Source: Dipteronia dyeriana
Lineage: Eukaryota > Streptophyta > Magnoliopsida > Sapindales > Sapindaceae
Length of the DNA: 64,000 nt
Direction of reading: 5' to 3'
Assembly (NCBI GenBank): GCA_032871835.1
Contig: CM065301.1
Location: forward strand, 81,686,069 to 81,750,068
The notes under the pieces were generated by a model. It made no database searches and had not been told where the DNA came from. It was given only the letters and a program-made list of their open reading frames with translations. The first letter of the stretch is position 1; every line of letters begins with the position of its first letter. This document shows, in pieces, positions 21,423 through 33,060 of this stretch. The position numbers and the translations under genes are program-made.

Positions 21423-22119
21423 CAAAAACCTATTAATAATTCTTAAAGAAATTCCTTGCAGTAGCCTTCACTAACCCTAGGCTGATAAGCCTCCATAGCA
21501 CACTTGAAATAAACCTTAGCCATACAAACTTGTTACGGCCAAATTTCAGTCACAAGATCTTTTTAGGAAAAAAAAAAGGACATAAGAATAGGGACTAGCC
21601 ACGTATCTTGATTGATCCACTTTCTCTCAGCTCAAAAATTTCTGCATTACCATTGTTTTGAGATTTATTTGTTTTATTTTACTCCGTAGTAAGTTTTCAA
21701 GTGCATTTGCAATTGGTTGAATTGGTTAACTTGTATTAAGTTTATATTTTGATTATTCATGATTGTGCCGTCAGCCGTGTGTATCTCATCAATTCTTGTC
21801 TGCTCTTTTTCTCTTTGGCCAAGAGCATTGTGATGGAATGTTTGGTTGTGTTTGTTGTTTTGCTAGCAAGCTTGCCTATCATGGTTTACCTGTACAAGTT
21901 ATGCCCATAACCCTTTTTTCTTTTCTTTTTTCTGTTTGGATACGGGTTTGAGGGGTTGTGTGATTAGCATAGTACCTTACTTATTAAGTTGCAGTGAAGA
22001 GTTTTTTTTTTTTTCCCGTGTTTTTCTTTAATTTTTATTCATCATCTTTTAAATTCAGAATGCAAATATCCTTACTAAATGTGAATTTTGTAATTGCGCT
22101 CTTCTGTGATTCATTGCAG
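21423..22119. other. intron DNA before the LRR exon
   Basis: No gene recognised. Ends with a pyrimidine-rich tract and TTGCAG acceptor at 22118-22119. Confidence 0.5.
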
Positions 22120-22726
22120 GCCGAGTCACCTCACAGACCATAGACTCTATTTCAAAATTTCCATTGCTGGAGGAGGTTGAGCTTTCATACTGATCACTAT
22201 CAAGAAAATCTTTGGAAGCTGTTGGGTTGCCCTCTTTTGAAATCATTGAAATTGAACCGTCAAGTTAAAAGAGACCCAATGATTTTGTATAATAAGGAGG
22301 CACTAGCAATTGCTGAAAATATGCATGAATTACGGCTCCTCCAGATGTTTGGAAACAAGCTGATGAATTCCGGTTTGGAGGCCATTCTTAATGGTTGTCC
22401 TCACCTAAAATCCCTTGACCTGCGCCAGTGTTTTATTATTCATCTTTAATGGAATTTGAAGAAGAGATGTTTGGAGCAAATCCAAGACTTACAGTGCCCC
22501 AATGCTTCAACAAGTGACTATGAAAGAGCAAATCCAAGACTAACAGTGCCCCAATGCTCCAACAAGTGATATTTTGTCAAAAAAAAAAAAGCTTCAACAA
22601 GTGACTATGAATTCGAGGCAACAGTTTGAGATGTTTATGGTTTCAGATCAAACGATTATGATGATTTTGACTATCAGTTGGAATGCTTGATATTGTTCTT
22701 ATGTCTTATGGGGACTATGACAATGA
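22120..22726 (+). pseudogene. F-box/LRR protein, terminal LRR exon, broken
   Basis: After a TTGCAG acceptor, the exon reads [20 protein letters not shown] then, past a [14 protein letters not shown]. In a shifted frame (22177-22449) it continues with [50 protein letters not shown], and further on KKRCLEQIQDLQCPNASTSD and an acidic Tyr/Asp-rich tail. This is the C-terminal LRR pattern of FBL23/SKIP19-type F-box proteins. A TGA, a frameshift near 22225, a TAA after the FIIHL segment and a partial internal duplication near 22520-22620 break it. The exon is then interrupted at 22726 by an LTR element. Confidence 0.8.
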
Positions 22727-23805
22727 TGTTAGGTTTTGACTCGTGTTCTCAAGTGAACCCAATGTTAACCAAACAAGACTCAATTGGTGTGGAGCTTCCT
22801 GAAGACGTGGGATAACGTTTGGAAGTTGAAGATGGTATTTGAGGGAGGTTTGAAGATAAAGAAGAACTGAAGAAACGAAGTCTGGTAGGTACTGCGGCCT
22901 GGATCGCGGTGCGGACACGTGCACAGGCCGCGGCACAGGGAGCAGTCGAACTCTTGTGGATTTACACGGCGTGGACCGCGGCGAAGGCAATGCACCAACC
23001 GCGGTACTCAGAGCAGTGGTCGACAGTTTTGGTCCGTGATGGGGCGGGTGGCCAACCGCGACCCAAACCGTGACAATAACGAATCTTGCCGAAATTATGA
23101 ATGTAGCACGAAAATAGGAAAAATGTTTTATTCTGGAAGTTCTTGTGCTAATCAGAAAAGGAAAGAGTTTATATTCATGAAGAATAAGAAAGTCCTGTAC
23201 TTGAAGGAAAATGATTTCTCCTTAACAATAAGACTTGTCATAAATAGGAAATAGTATTTATGTGGAACAAGTAAGTCTTGTACGTTTAGTAGTAGGATTT
23301 CCTTTTATGTTAAACTCCCTGTAACTAGTATAAATAGACCTTGTATCTAGGTTATTTTGTATGGAGAAAAAAGAACAACATGTAACATCAGAGAGTGGTG
23401 GAGAGACCGGGTGAGAGACCCGTGGGAATATCCGGGGAGGGATCTAAAAGAATATCAGTGGATCAAGTAATAGATCCGTGGGTGATATTTAGGGGAGACC
23501 TAGGGGATATTGTGGGGTTCTTGATGAGGATCTTGTGAGTGTGGTTTGTGGTTTGGGGTTTGGGTGTGAGAGAGAATCCTGGAATATATGGTTGTAACAA
23601 TTTGTCATATAGTGGAATTTTCTATGTCGTCCTGACGGCTCGTGGTTTTTTACCCAATTTGGGTATTCCACGTATATCTTGTGTTGTGATTGATTTATTT
23701 TCTCTCATCTATTTTTTCTGCTATTGACGTTATTAATTGCTATGAGTTATGGGCATATATTAGACACGCCGATTCCGCGTTCATCGGTTCATAAAATCTC
23801 CAACA
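22727..23805 (+). repeat. 5' LTR of the non-autonomous element
   Basis: Begins TGTTAGGTTTTGACTCG and ends AATCTCCAACA. TATA-like TATAAATAGACC near 23329. The internal part near 22880-23080 is GC-rich, the rest AT-rich. Confidence 0.95.
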
Positions 23806-23825
23806 ATTGGTATCAGAGCCTGGTT
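23806..23825 (+). promoter_or_regulatory. primer-binding site
   Basis: ATTGGTATCAGAGCCTGGTT directly after the LTR contains TGGTATCAGAGC, the complement of plant initiator tRNA-Met. Confidence 0.9.
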
Positions 23826-24548
23826 CAGCGATGACGTTTTTACAAGTCTTTACGAGAGATCGTATGGAGGACTTGGTGGTAATCGGGATGATGATGATGA
23901 TGGTTGCCTAGTATGGTTTATCAAATGAAATACGTCTTGAAAGCGGTTTCGCGGTTTTATGAAAAGAAAAATAGAGATTGAGGAGAACTTTTTTTTTTTG
24001 GACTTATGGTGGCAGTTACAAGTCATGGAGATCCAATCTGGGTTACACAAGGCGTTAATTGAATATAAAAAAAAATTGAACGCTCGAAGTCTTTGGTGGT
24101 GGTGTGGGGCTTATCCGACAAAACACTCCCCATCCTAGTAGCAAGTCTTTCACCAAGTATGTGATGCAAGGACGGAAGGTCTTTCACAAGATTGGGTGAT
24201 GCAAGGACATGTTTATCCTTTTGACAGTTTTCCCCACTGGCCATGGAAGAGGATATGTTACTGCTAGTGGTCCATAATTGTGCATAAAGCATTGATCTGA
24301 AAGTGATGTAAGGTGTGTGGTGGACATGGATGTCGAAGGCTGACGAACTCCCTAGTAATCTGACGTGAGGAGTTGCACCACAATTTTAGCAAGTATTTTT
24401 CGACATGGTGTCGGAACAACGAACACAAAAGAAGAAGAAAAAAATCTTAGGATGGTTTGTTCTTAAGTGGTTATACCTTGTGGTGGGGTATGTTGATTTT
24501 TGGTGATGAGAATCGTGGTTGTGGACAAAGGTCTTGAGAATTCAAGCC
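23826..24548 (+). other. non-coding interior of the LTR element
   Basis: No frame shows gag, protease, RT or integrase motifs. It probably contains only the packaging and dimerisation signals. Confidence 0.7.
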
Positions 24549-24560
24549 AAATGGGAGAAT
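24549..24560 (+). promoter_or_regulatory. polypurine tract
   Basis: AAATGGGAGAAT lies immediately before TGTTAGG of the 3' LTR. Confidence 0.8.
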
Positions 24561-25605
24561 TGTTAGGTTTTGGCTCGTATTTTTAAGTGAACCAAATGTT
24601 AACCAAACAAGACTCAATTGATGCGGAGCTTTCTGGAGACGTGGGATAACGTTTGGAAGTTGAAGATGTTGTTTGAGGGAGGTTTGAAGACAAAGAAGAA
24701 CTGAAGAAACAAAGTCTGGTAGGTACCGCGGCCTGGACCGTGGTGCGGACACATGCACAGACCGCGACACAGGGTGCGGTCGAACTCCTGTGGATTTAAG
24801 GGGCGTGGACCGAGACGGAGGCAATGCACCAACCGCGGTACTCAGAGCGGTGGTCGACAGTTTTGGTCCGTGGTGTTGGGCGCGGGTGGCCAACTGCGAC
24901 CCAAACCGCGGCAATAACCAATCTTGCCTAAATTAGGAATGTTGCATGAAAATAGGAAAGATGTTTTCTTCTGGAAGTTCTTGTGCTAATCAGAAAAGGA
25001 AAGAGTTTGTCTTCATGAAGAATAAGAAGTCCTGTACTTGAAGGAAAAAGGATTTCTATAGTATTTATGTGGAACAAGTAAGTTTTGTACGTTTAGGAGT
25101 ATGATTTCCTTTTATGTTAAACTCCATGTAACTAGTATAAATAGACCTTGTATCTAGGTTATTTTGTGTGGAGAAAAAAGAACACCATGTAACATCAGAG
25201 AGTAATGGAGAGATCCGGGTGAGAGACCCGTGGGAATATCCGGGGAGGGATCTAAGGAAATATCAGTGGATCAAGTAAGAGATCCGTGGGTGATATTTAG
25301 GGGAGACCTAGGGGATATTGTGGGGTTCTTGATAAGGATCTTGTGATTGTGGTTTGGGTTTGGGTGTAAGAGAGAATCCTTGAATATATGGTTGTAACAA
25401 TTTGTCATATAGTGGAATTTTCTCTGTCGTCTTGACGGCTCGTGGTTTTTTACTCGATTTGAGTTTTCCACGTATATCTTCTGTTGTAATTGGTTTATTT
25501 TCTCTCATCTATTTTTTCTGTTATTGACGTTATTAATTGCTATGAGTTATGAGCATATATTAGGCATGACGATTCCGCGTTTATCGGTTCAGATAATCTC
25601 CAACA
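24561..25605 (+). repeat. 3' LTR of the non-autonomous element
   Basis: Matches 22727-23805 throughout, with small indels (for example a shorter stretch near 25050). Begins TGTTAGGTTTTGGCTCG, ends AATCTCCAACA, then the AATGA target duplicate. Confidence 0.95.
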
Positions 25606-25610
25606 AATGA

Positions 25611-25690
25611 GTAATGAATTCTCTAATCATCACTTTGACTATGACCTTGACTATAGCGATGATGATTTGGAATGTATATGATTACTGGTG
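25611..25690 (+). pseudogene. F-box/LRR acidic C-terminus, displaced remnant
   Basis: Downstream of the LTR element, sequence resumes with an Asp/Tyr-rich reading (HHFDYDLDYSDDDLECI then TGA), matching the acidic tail expected after the LRR exon. Together with 22120-22726 it forms the split terminal exon. Confidence 0.55.
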
Positions 25691-26538
25691 AAGTAGAATG
25701 ACACAGAAGAGAGAATGGTTACTTAGCATCGTCTTTTAAAGATTTTGCCTTTGCAGATGTAAGAGAAGTGGGCTTTTTAGTCGAAAATTGGGCACATATG
25801 GATCATCAAATAGAAGATGAGACTGACATCCCATATTGATTATTTAGAGAGCTAGAATCAACAATCTTTATTTTTTTTTATAAAAAAAATCTCTAATATT
25901 ATTTTTATACAATTATATTCATATAATTTTACTAATTGAAATTCTATGATATTTACAATTTTTTTTATAAAAATACTACCTGCGGTGACGACAACTCGAA
26001 TATGAGATATTACGACAGAACTGAACGAGCGCTTTTACCACCAATTGGCAGCATACTATTTATAGTTTAAATTGACATAAAATGGAAGCTTAGCCATCAA
26101 AATATGTATAAACTAGTTTGTAGATGCGGTTGGTGTAAAATATGAATTGAAAATCATATTTTAAAGTTTTGTTTGGAAGAAAAATATTCATGAATCATAA
26201 GTCACTCTCTTATTTAAGGTATCAAATTTTCTCAAGTGGACAAAGTGATAATAGGATGTTGGAGAAATTCTTTTGATATGTGATCGTTCCACAATTCAAT
26301 TTACAAATCGAAAGTTATAGAATGTACAACAAATAATGATGTAAAATGACGTTGTTTACTTCCTAAAATGACTCTAGAAAAGTAGTCCTCATGAAAATTT
26401 TGTTTCGAGAAAGAATGGATAACTCTTTAAAGGTTTTGTTAAGTGAAGAATGGATAACTCTAAGGACAACATGAGAGATTGCTAAAAAAGATGAAAGAAA
26501 TGGCACAACCATCTTAAATTTCAAGTTGATTTGCAGAC
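25691..26538. other. AT-rich intergenic DNA
   Basis: No gene recognised; homopolymer-rich with no clear repeat structure. Confidence 0.5.
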
Positions 26539-27414
26539 TGTCATACGTAAATTTTACCAAGCATACACGTCATTGACAGAAAGGAAAAAATAGCCAGGTG
26601 GACGCCCAAATGTGCATTCGGGAAATATCCTATAAGGCATCATTAAAGAGAAGAAAGCCCGAGTAAGCATATATTGAATAAAACCTACTCGGGATCAGTT
26701 AACAGCACTCGGGACTGGTTAAACAATTCTTCCACTCGGGCTCAAACGGTGCTACTCGGGACCATCAGAAATTACTCTTATTCGGGAATAAATACGACTC
26801 GAGTAAGAGTTTGGTGCTTATTTCATACGGATTAAGTCATTAAATACGCGACGATATCCATCAAGAAGGAATCCCAAATAAAATAGAGCATTAAATTAGA
26901 AGAGTCCCCAATCAGGAAATAACTTGATTTCTTTGCAAAGGCTTCATTCTTATAAGGAAACAAGTCCAAATTGAACTGCACAACTAGAATCTCGTTCGAT
27001 TTCCATAAGAGACTCTGAAACAGGAAAGAAGACAAATCGACCTCAAGAAAGTAACCGAATCACAATTAAATACAAAGATCCTGTATTACTTGTACAAGGC
27101 AGATTAGGGTTCTATAAACATATAAATAGACCCATAATCTCGTCCAGAAAAGATATAGGCTATGTAGCATATAGCAATTATAGTAAATACAGAGAGAAAA
27201 AAGAGAGATTGAGACCTTGTAAACATCTTATTCTCTTAGTGGATTTTGGCTTGGTTGATCCTTCAACCACCCGTGGATGTTTCTCTGGCTATCGAAGTTT
27301 TACCACATAAAACTTGTCTTTGTTACTCTCTCTGCATCTCTTTCTCTTTAATTCAATAGCCAAAATCCAATTCTTATTGGTTTTTTTGGCATAATCCAGA
27401 AATCGACGTCAACA
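26539..27414 (+). repeat. 5' LTR of Tat element 1
   Basis: 876 bp, TGTCATACG to CGTCAACA. It matches the inverted solo LTR at 49319-50178. It contains many CTCGGG motifs, a TATA-like TATAAATAGACCC near 27121 and a polyadenylation-like region. The following ACTTGCTCTAGAAGGAGGGG is the candidate primer site. Confidence 0.93.
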
Positions 27415-27461
27415 ACTTGCTCTAGAAGGAGGGGCTGAACCTCCGAACTTGTTAAAAAGCG

Positions 27462-28720
27462 ATGGCAGGAAGCAGAAGTAGTTCAGGGAATGACCAAAAA
27501 TCACTAGGCGATTTCCATATTGGCAATATGTCACAAGATCCTGCAGCAAACACAGAAAACCAGCCTGCGCACCTGACGGGGATCCAGCAAGTTCCTCAAA
27601 CCAGCAGAGATCTTACGCTGCGTTTCCAAGAGGTCTTGCAGCAATTGGTGACGGACGCAGCAAGGGAAGGGATTGATCTACTGGCCGCAGGAGCACATAC
27701 TCCTAATCCTCCACCCGTAAGGCTCCGTTCGATGGTGGTGGGGCTAGGAATAACTATGCCAGAAACCAGAAGGAACTCTTCTCCAATCAATCCAGCTGGA
27801 CAGAAAAAACTAGAAGAGGAAAATCACCAGAGGCTGGATCGCAATCAAACAATACGTGCCAGACATCGTAAATACGATCGGCGCAGAGGACGGTTATCAT
27901 CAGAGGACGGTCATCATCAGAAGACAGTGATCAACACCATCGCAAACGTCATCATAGAGTCACACGAGAGGTCCGGCATCAGAGTGAAGAATCTGAGGAA
28001 ATAATGACAGTTACCCAACGGTTCAACCGTCAAGGAAGCCCGGTGGGGGACAGAGATGTCACAATCCAGAGCCTAACTCGAGAAGTAGAGAATAACAGGC
28101 GATAAATGGAGGCACTATTCAGACGTTATGGTTGTAACGATCTATCCGACGATGACTCCGACAGTCCATTCACCCGGGAGATTTTGCGGACCCCTTTCCC
28201 AGAAAGATTCAGGATGCCGCACGTGGAGCAATTAAAAAAAGATACAGATCCAAAAGAGCACGTTAGAAGCTATAAAAGTGCCATGGCTCAATATGCCCGC
28301 AGTGACCCCCTATTGTGTCTCAACTTTTCGCAAACACTGGGGGACACAGGCTCAAGATGGTTCGGAAGACTACCCCCGGCAAGCATCGGAAATTTCAGCT
28401 AGTTGAGCAGGAGCTTCTCAAGGCAATTCCTGAGCAACGTTCACAGGAAGAAGTCGGTGGCCTACCTCTCTCAAATAAAACAGGGGAAGGACGAGTCTTT
28501 AAAAAAGTACTTGGGCCGGTTCGGCCAAGCAGTACCAAAAATTGGCAGCGCTAATGATGAAGCAATTATTGCTGCATTCACTAATAACTTGTAGAATGGA
28601 CGACTATCCTTCGATTTGAGAAGAGCACGACTGACTAGGTATGCCGACATGATGGATATGGCGGGAGGATACGCTCTGGCCGAGGAAGAAGAGTTAGCTA
28701 CATGAGGAAGCTATATGCAT
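27462..28720 (+). pseudogene. Tat element 1 gag (broken)
   Basis: An N-terminal 180-codon open stretch (MAGSRSSSGNDQKSLG start) is followed, after stops and shifts, by a Retrotrans_gag capsid core at 28106-28595: PFPERFRMPHVEQLKKDTDP, HVRSYKSAMAQYARSDPLLC, GSRWFGRLPPASI, then KQGKDESLKKYLGRFGQAV. Gag forms the particle. Stops at 28004, 28104 and 28594 and frame changes inactivate it. Confidence 0.85.
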
Positions 28721-28967
28721 GGAGGAAAGCCCGAACAGAAGAATACCGAATCCAAGGGGCAGAATAAAAAAAGATAATCAAAAAAGGGAAAAGCCTGGAG
28801 TGGAATAAAGAGTTTGAGCAGGTATTCTTAAAAATAAATAGTACTTGGGGCAAGCTCCCATCCTTTCAAAACCGCAAAAAGGGGAAATACTTCAGCTGTA
28901 TCTGTCAATAACTGAGATTGCAGCAAGTTCAGTCTTAGTCAGAACAGAAGATGGAGTGTAGAAACCA
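28721..28967 (+). other. deletion junction in Tat element 1 pol
   Basis: The gag end passes directly into the end of RT (GKSLEWNKEFEQVFLKI near 28785-28840). The protease and RT catalytic domains, about 1.9 kb present in Tat element 2, are missing here. Confidence 0.75.
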
Positions 28968-31023
28968 GTGTATTATACTAGCAAGGCACTCGTACCGGTC
29001 GAGACCAGGTACTCACAGGCAGAGAAGATAGCCTTAGCATTGGTTTCAGCAGCAAAAAAGCTTAGACCATATTTTCAGGCCCATACGATCCAGGTTCTCA
29101 CCAATTGCCCATTAAGACAAATCTTACAAAAGCCAGAGATATCAGGAAGACTTACTAAATGGGCAATCGAGTTAAGTGAATTCGATATTCATTATGTCCT
29201 CAGAACCTCCCTCAAAGGACAAGCGGTTGCAGACTTCATAGCCGAGTTCACAGAACCAAACCTGGAAGCAAAAAGACTGTTGGATAAAAGTTTCCTATGG
29301 AAACTATTTGTTGATGATTCTTCAAACACTCATGGCAGCGGGACAGGGATCGTAGTTCGCACCCCAGAAGGAGATGATGTTGAATGTGCCATGAGATTTG
29401 ATTTCAAAGCAACCAATAATCAAGCCGAATACGAGGCATTGTTAGCTGGACTCAGAGTCTGCATAGCTCTTGGGGCAGATGAAGTTGAGATATTCAGCGA
29501 TTCACAGGTAGTTGTCAACCAGGTTATGGATGAGTACCGGGCCAAAGATGAAGGAATGATTGCCTACCGTGACATCGTAAAACAGCTCTTCCAAAAATTT
29601 AAAGAATACAAGATCGCTCAGATCCCCAGAGAAGAAAATGAAAAGGCATACGCTTTATCTAAATTAGCGTCAGCAACAACCTCAATCAGACCTAAGACCA
29701 TTCCAGTTGCATACCTCTTTAAACCGAGTACAACTGAACCTAAGCATTTGAAAATTTTAGAAATCCGAACACCGCAAGACGGTTGGATGGTCCAGCTGAG
29801 AAGGTTCCTGGAAGAAGGCGTGCTCCCGGAAGATCTGGTATTAGCAAAGCGCATCAGGTATCGATCGGCTAGGTATACCATGATCGGAGGAGAATTATAC
29901 AGAAGGGGGTTTTCCCGAGCTCTCCAGAGATGTATACCTGAAGAAGATGCACATCGAATACTTCAAGAGATCCACAGAGGAGTTTGCGGGAATCACACTG
30001 GGGGTAGGAGTCTGGAGCATAAGGTACTCAGGCAAGGCTATTATTGGCCTACACTTTTCTCAGATGCACAGCAATGGTCGGAAAGTTGCAACACCTGTCA
30101 AAGAATTGTCAACGATATCCGACAACCCCCAGAAAAGCTCAGAAATCTCACTGCCCCATGGCCATTCGCCATGTGGGGCCTAGACCTGATCGGGCCAATG
30201 CCAGCTGGGACAGGGGGTGGAGCGAAGCACGCCATAGTAGCTGTCGATTATTTCACAAAATGGGTAGAAGCTGAAGCTCTGGTGCATATCACGGAAGCCA
30301 ATACCACAAATTTTGTAAAGAAAAACATACTTTATAGGTTTGGAGTTCCGGACACTATTATCACCGACAATGACACTCATTTTGATAACCAAAAGTTCAG
30401 ACAGTTGTGCGAGAAGTATCATATTGCTAACTACTATGCGACACCAGCTCATCCACAAACAAACGGGCAAGTAGAAGCAGTAAATAAAATTATCAAGCAC
30501 ACCATTAAAGCAAAGTTAGATGACAAAAAAGGAAGCTGGGTTGAAAAGCTTCCTGAAGTATTATGGGCATATCGGACGACAGCAAGGACTTCAACAGGAG
30601 AAACTCCATTCACCCTAGCGTTCGGAACAGAAGCTGTCATCCCCGTAGAAACATCGTATGCGTCCCCCCGGGTCAGGCTATACGATGAAGAACAAAATGT
30701 TGATACGCTACTACAAAGTTTGGATGAGCTAGAAGAAAAAAAGGGAAAAGTCCCGAATAAGAAATACAACATATCAACAAAGAGTGGCTCGCCACTAAAA
30801 CTCTCGTGTTCGGATTAGGAAATTTCAGTTAGGAGACTTGGTGCTCATGAAGGTGTCATTGAACACAAAAAATAGAGCCGCAGGATCCCTGGCTGACAAA
30901 TGGGAAGGTCCATACAAGATCGATGGGATAGCTGGTCATGGAGCTTATTGAATTGCTCGACCCAATGGAGGGGTGTTACCCCGACCATGCAATGCCCAAT
31001 ATCTGAAGATTTTCTATCCTTAA
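28968..31023 (+). pseudogene. Tat element 1 RNase H, archaeal-type RNase H and integrase
   Basis: A 616-codon open frame (28968-30818) holds, in order: gypsy RNase H end (residues 1-95), archaeal-type RNase H (about 105-235; FVDDSS, AEYEAL, FSDSQVVV), the integrase zinc domain (about 325-385; H-H-C-C) and the DD35E core (GLDLIG, ITDNDTHF, QVEAVN; about 405-520). The last catalytic Asp of the second RNase H is Tyr (KAYALSKLA). The pol tail continues in another frame to TAA near 31021. Without RT it cannot act alone. Confidence 0.9.
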
Positions 31024-31593
31024 AATATATTTATATTTATATTAAATATTTTATTCTTTTATTGGTAGGATAAATATTAAACTGTAATTTAAATCTGTAG
31101 ATTTTTTGCAGTAATAAATAAAATTACTCGGAATTTCCGAAATGATAGCATCTAGTTCGGGATTTCAAAAAAAAGGCATATGATAATAAGAACATATGAA
31201 AGCAGAGCATGATAATAAGAACATGCAAATAGAATTCTCGGGACCATCAAATCCCGAATGGGCGGAGAAGCTTGTAGGAGCATGCCAGCCGAGCAGGGTC
31301 AAAATAACTTTCGCAAAAAGGCAAACCCGATGCACCAGACTTTGGAAAAATGCTCGGGACGCTATCAGGAGAAATTCCGGTGAAATACGTAGCTGTGTTG
31401 AAGCAACTTTTTTTTTAAAAAAATGACCTCAACGATTCGGCAAACCTTTGCGCATAAAAACTAGGGAGACGTCCTTGGTATTGCGTAAGGACTCGAACGT
31501 ATGATCATGGTGAGCCTTGATGTAATGTTCGGGTAGCAACCGGGTATGAAACATAAGTGCAAACTTGCCTGTTTCAAGATGACTCGGTTAATA
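31024..31593 (+). other. 3' non-coding region of Tat element 1
   Basis: Untranslated DNA between pol and the tandem array, colinear with 39985-41340 of element 2. It contains the empty site ATGGTGAGCCTTGATG (31508) matching a hAT insertion site in element 2. Confidence 0.6.
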
Positions 31594-32150
31594 ATAAAGA
31601 GCCAGTTTAATAAGATACTTGGCAATTGAAGTCATTCGGGTAACAACCGGTTTAATAAGATACTCGGTTAAGTTACCCAAACATGAAGCCAGTTTAATAA
31701 GATACTGGACAATTGAAGTCATTCGGGTAACAACCGGTTTAATAAGATACTCGGTTAAGTTACCCGAACATCGAAGAAGCCAGTTTAATAAGATACTTGG
31801 CAATTGAAGTCATTCGGGTAACAACCGGTTTAATAAGATACTCGGTTAAGTTACCCGAACATGAAGCCAGTTTAATAAGATACTGGGCAATTGAAGTTAT
31901 TCGGGTAACAACTGGTTTAATAAGATACTCGGTTAAGTTACCCAAACATGAAGCCAGTTTAATAAGATACTGGGCAATTGAAGTCATTCGGGTAACAACC
32001 GGTTTAAAAAGATACTCGGCTAAGTTACCCAAATATCGAAGAAGCCAGTTTAATAAGATACTTGGCAATTGAAGTTATTCGGGTCACAACCGGTTTAATA
32101 AGATACTCGGTTAAGTTACCCGACCATCAGCCAGTTTAATACAACACTCG
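31594..32150 (+). repeat. tandem array, six units of 87 or 91 bp
   Basis: Units start with CAATTGAAGT at 31623, 31710, 31801, 31888, 31975 and 32066. Each unit is a dimer of two related halves, one with CAGTTTAATAAGATACTKGG and one with CGGTTTAATAAGATACTCGG. Tandem arrays between pol and the 3' LTR are typical of Tat/Ogre elements and can seed satellites. Confidence 0.95.
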
Positions 32151-32289
32151 GCAATAATCAGTAAAAAATAGACCAAAACCATTCAACTCAGAATAAAATT
32201 GAATTTTATTGCTCCTAAAAGAATGGTTACAGTTCAAAGAATGGTTCTTTACAAGTAAAAAATAAAGAATTAGAATTTTCTACAAATCT

Positions 32290-32590
32290 ACAAAATTAAG
32301 GTTGAGAGGATTTCGAGCCTTTGCCAATACTCGGATCTGGCACCATCTCGTACTCACGAAGTATGCTTTCATTAGACGGCCAAGTAATATCGTCGACAGT
32401 ATCATCCCTCCACTGGCTGTAATCTTCACCCGGGACTAGCCCGACATCCGGGATTACACCCTCAACCGACTATTGACTTGCGTAAAAGGTCGAGAGAGAA
32501 TGCTCGGACGGAATCTCTAAATGCATAGGATGGGGCTCTTTGCTTTGACTACGACAGTAGGCTCTCCATTCCTTCATCTGAATCCGAAGA
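32290..32590 (-). pseudogene. antisense ORF fragment of Tat element 1
   Basis: Minus-strand reading (IQMKEWRAYCR ... PHPMHLEIPSEHSLSTFYAS) matches the C-terminal piece of the antisense ORF in Tat element 2 (41671-42018). It is truncated at the junction with the next LTR. Confidence 0.7.
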
Positions 32591-33016
32591 TTCATATTCG
32601 ATCCATAAGATCTCAGAAACAGGAAAGAAGACAAAGAAGACTTCAACAAGTAACCAATCATAGTTAAACACAATCACATTTCCTTATTTGTAACAAGGAT
32701 TAGGGTTCTATGCACGTATAAATAGACCTCTAATCTCATTGTAAAAGATACACACAACGACATAGAGAGCACCATATAGAAAATATACAAAAGAGAAAAA
32801 AGAGAGATCGAGTGGTGTAACTGATTATTCAATAGTGGATTTGGCTTGGTTGGTCATTCAACCACCCGTAGACGATTCTCCGATCATCGAAGTTTTACCA
32901 TGTAAACTCGTGTCACTAACATATCAATTGCATTCTCTTTCTCTTTCTCTTTTAACAGGTCACTACCAAATCCAACACTATTGACTTTCTTGTCCATCAA
33001 GAAATCGACATCAACA
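32586..33016 (+). repeat. truncated 5' LTR of Tat element 2
   Basis: Matches the 3' half of the 3' LTR (48940-49318 and 50184-50239), ending ATCGACATCAACA. The 5' part is missing at the junction with element 1. TATA-like TATAAATAGACC near 32718. Confidence 0.9.
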
Positions 33017-33032
33017 ATTGGCACTAGAAGGA
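33017..33032 (+). promoter_or_regulatory. primer-binding site of Tat element 2
   Basis: ATTGGCACTAGAAGGA follows the LTR end directly. The tRNA it would pair with was not determined. Confidence 0.6.
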
Positions 33033-33060
33033 TGGCTTGAACATCCGATCTGTTTAAACG

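Larger units (their letters stand above)
22727..25605 (+). mobile_element. non-autonomous LTR retrotransposon (LARD/TRIM-like)
   Basis: Two LTRs (1079 and 1045 bp) flank a 755-bp non-coding interior. The element is bounded by an exact 5-bp duplication AATGA (22722-22726, 25606-25610). A tRNA-Met primer site and a purine tract are in place, but no gag or pol is detectable, so it must have moved with proteins from another element. Close LTR similarity suggests a fairly recent insertion, after or during decay of the F-box/LRR exon it splits. Confidence 0.93.
26539..32590 (+). mobile_element. Tat-clade Ty3/gypsy retrotransposon 1 (3' truncated)
   Basis: It has a 5' LTR, gag, then a deletion removing protease and most RT, RNase H (two types), integrase, a pol end, a tandem repeat array and the start of an antisense ORF. 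RT before integrase gives Ty3/gypsy order. The archaeal-type second RNase H and antisense ORF indicate the Tat clade. It stops at about 32590, where it joins a truncated LTR of a second family across a shared GAAGA. No 3' LTR is in place. Confidence 0.9.

Noticed and set aside
20430..21474. Several open frames on both strands rich in Gly, Pro and Arg
   Set aside because: They lie in the GC-rich arms of the foldback element, mirror one another and match no domain.
31594..32150. Regularly spaced repeats resembling a CRISPR array
   Set aside because: The 'spacers' are repeats too, the DNA is a plant retrotransposon, and the unit is a tandem dimer. It is a minisatellite.
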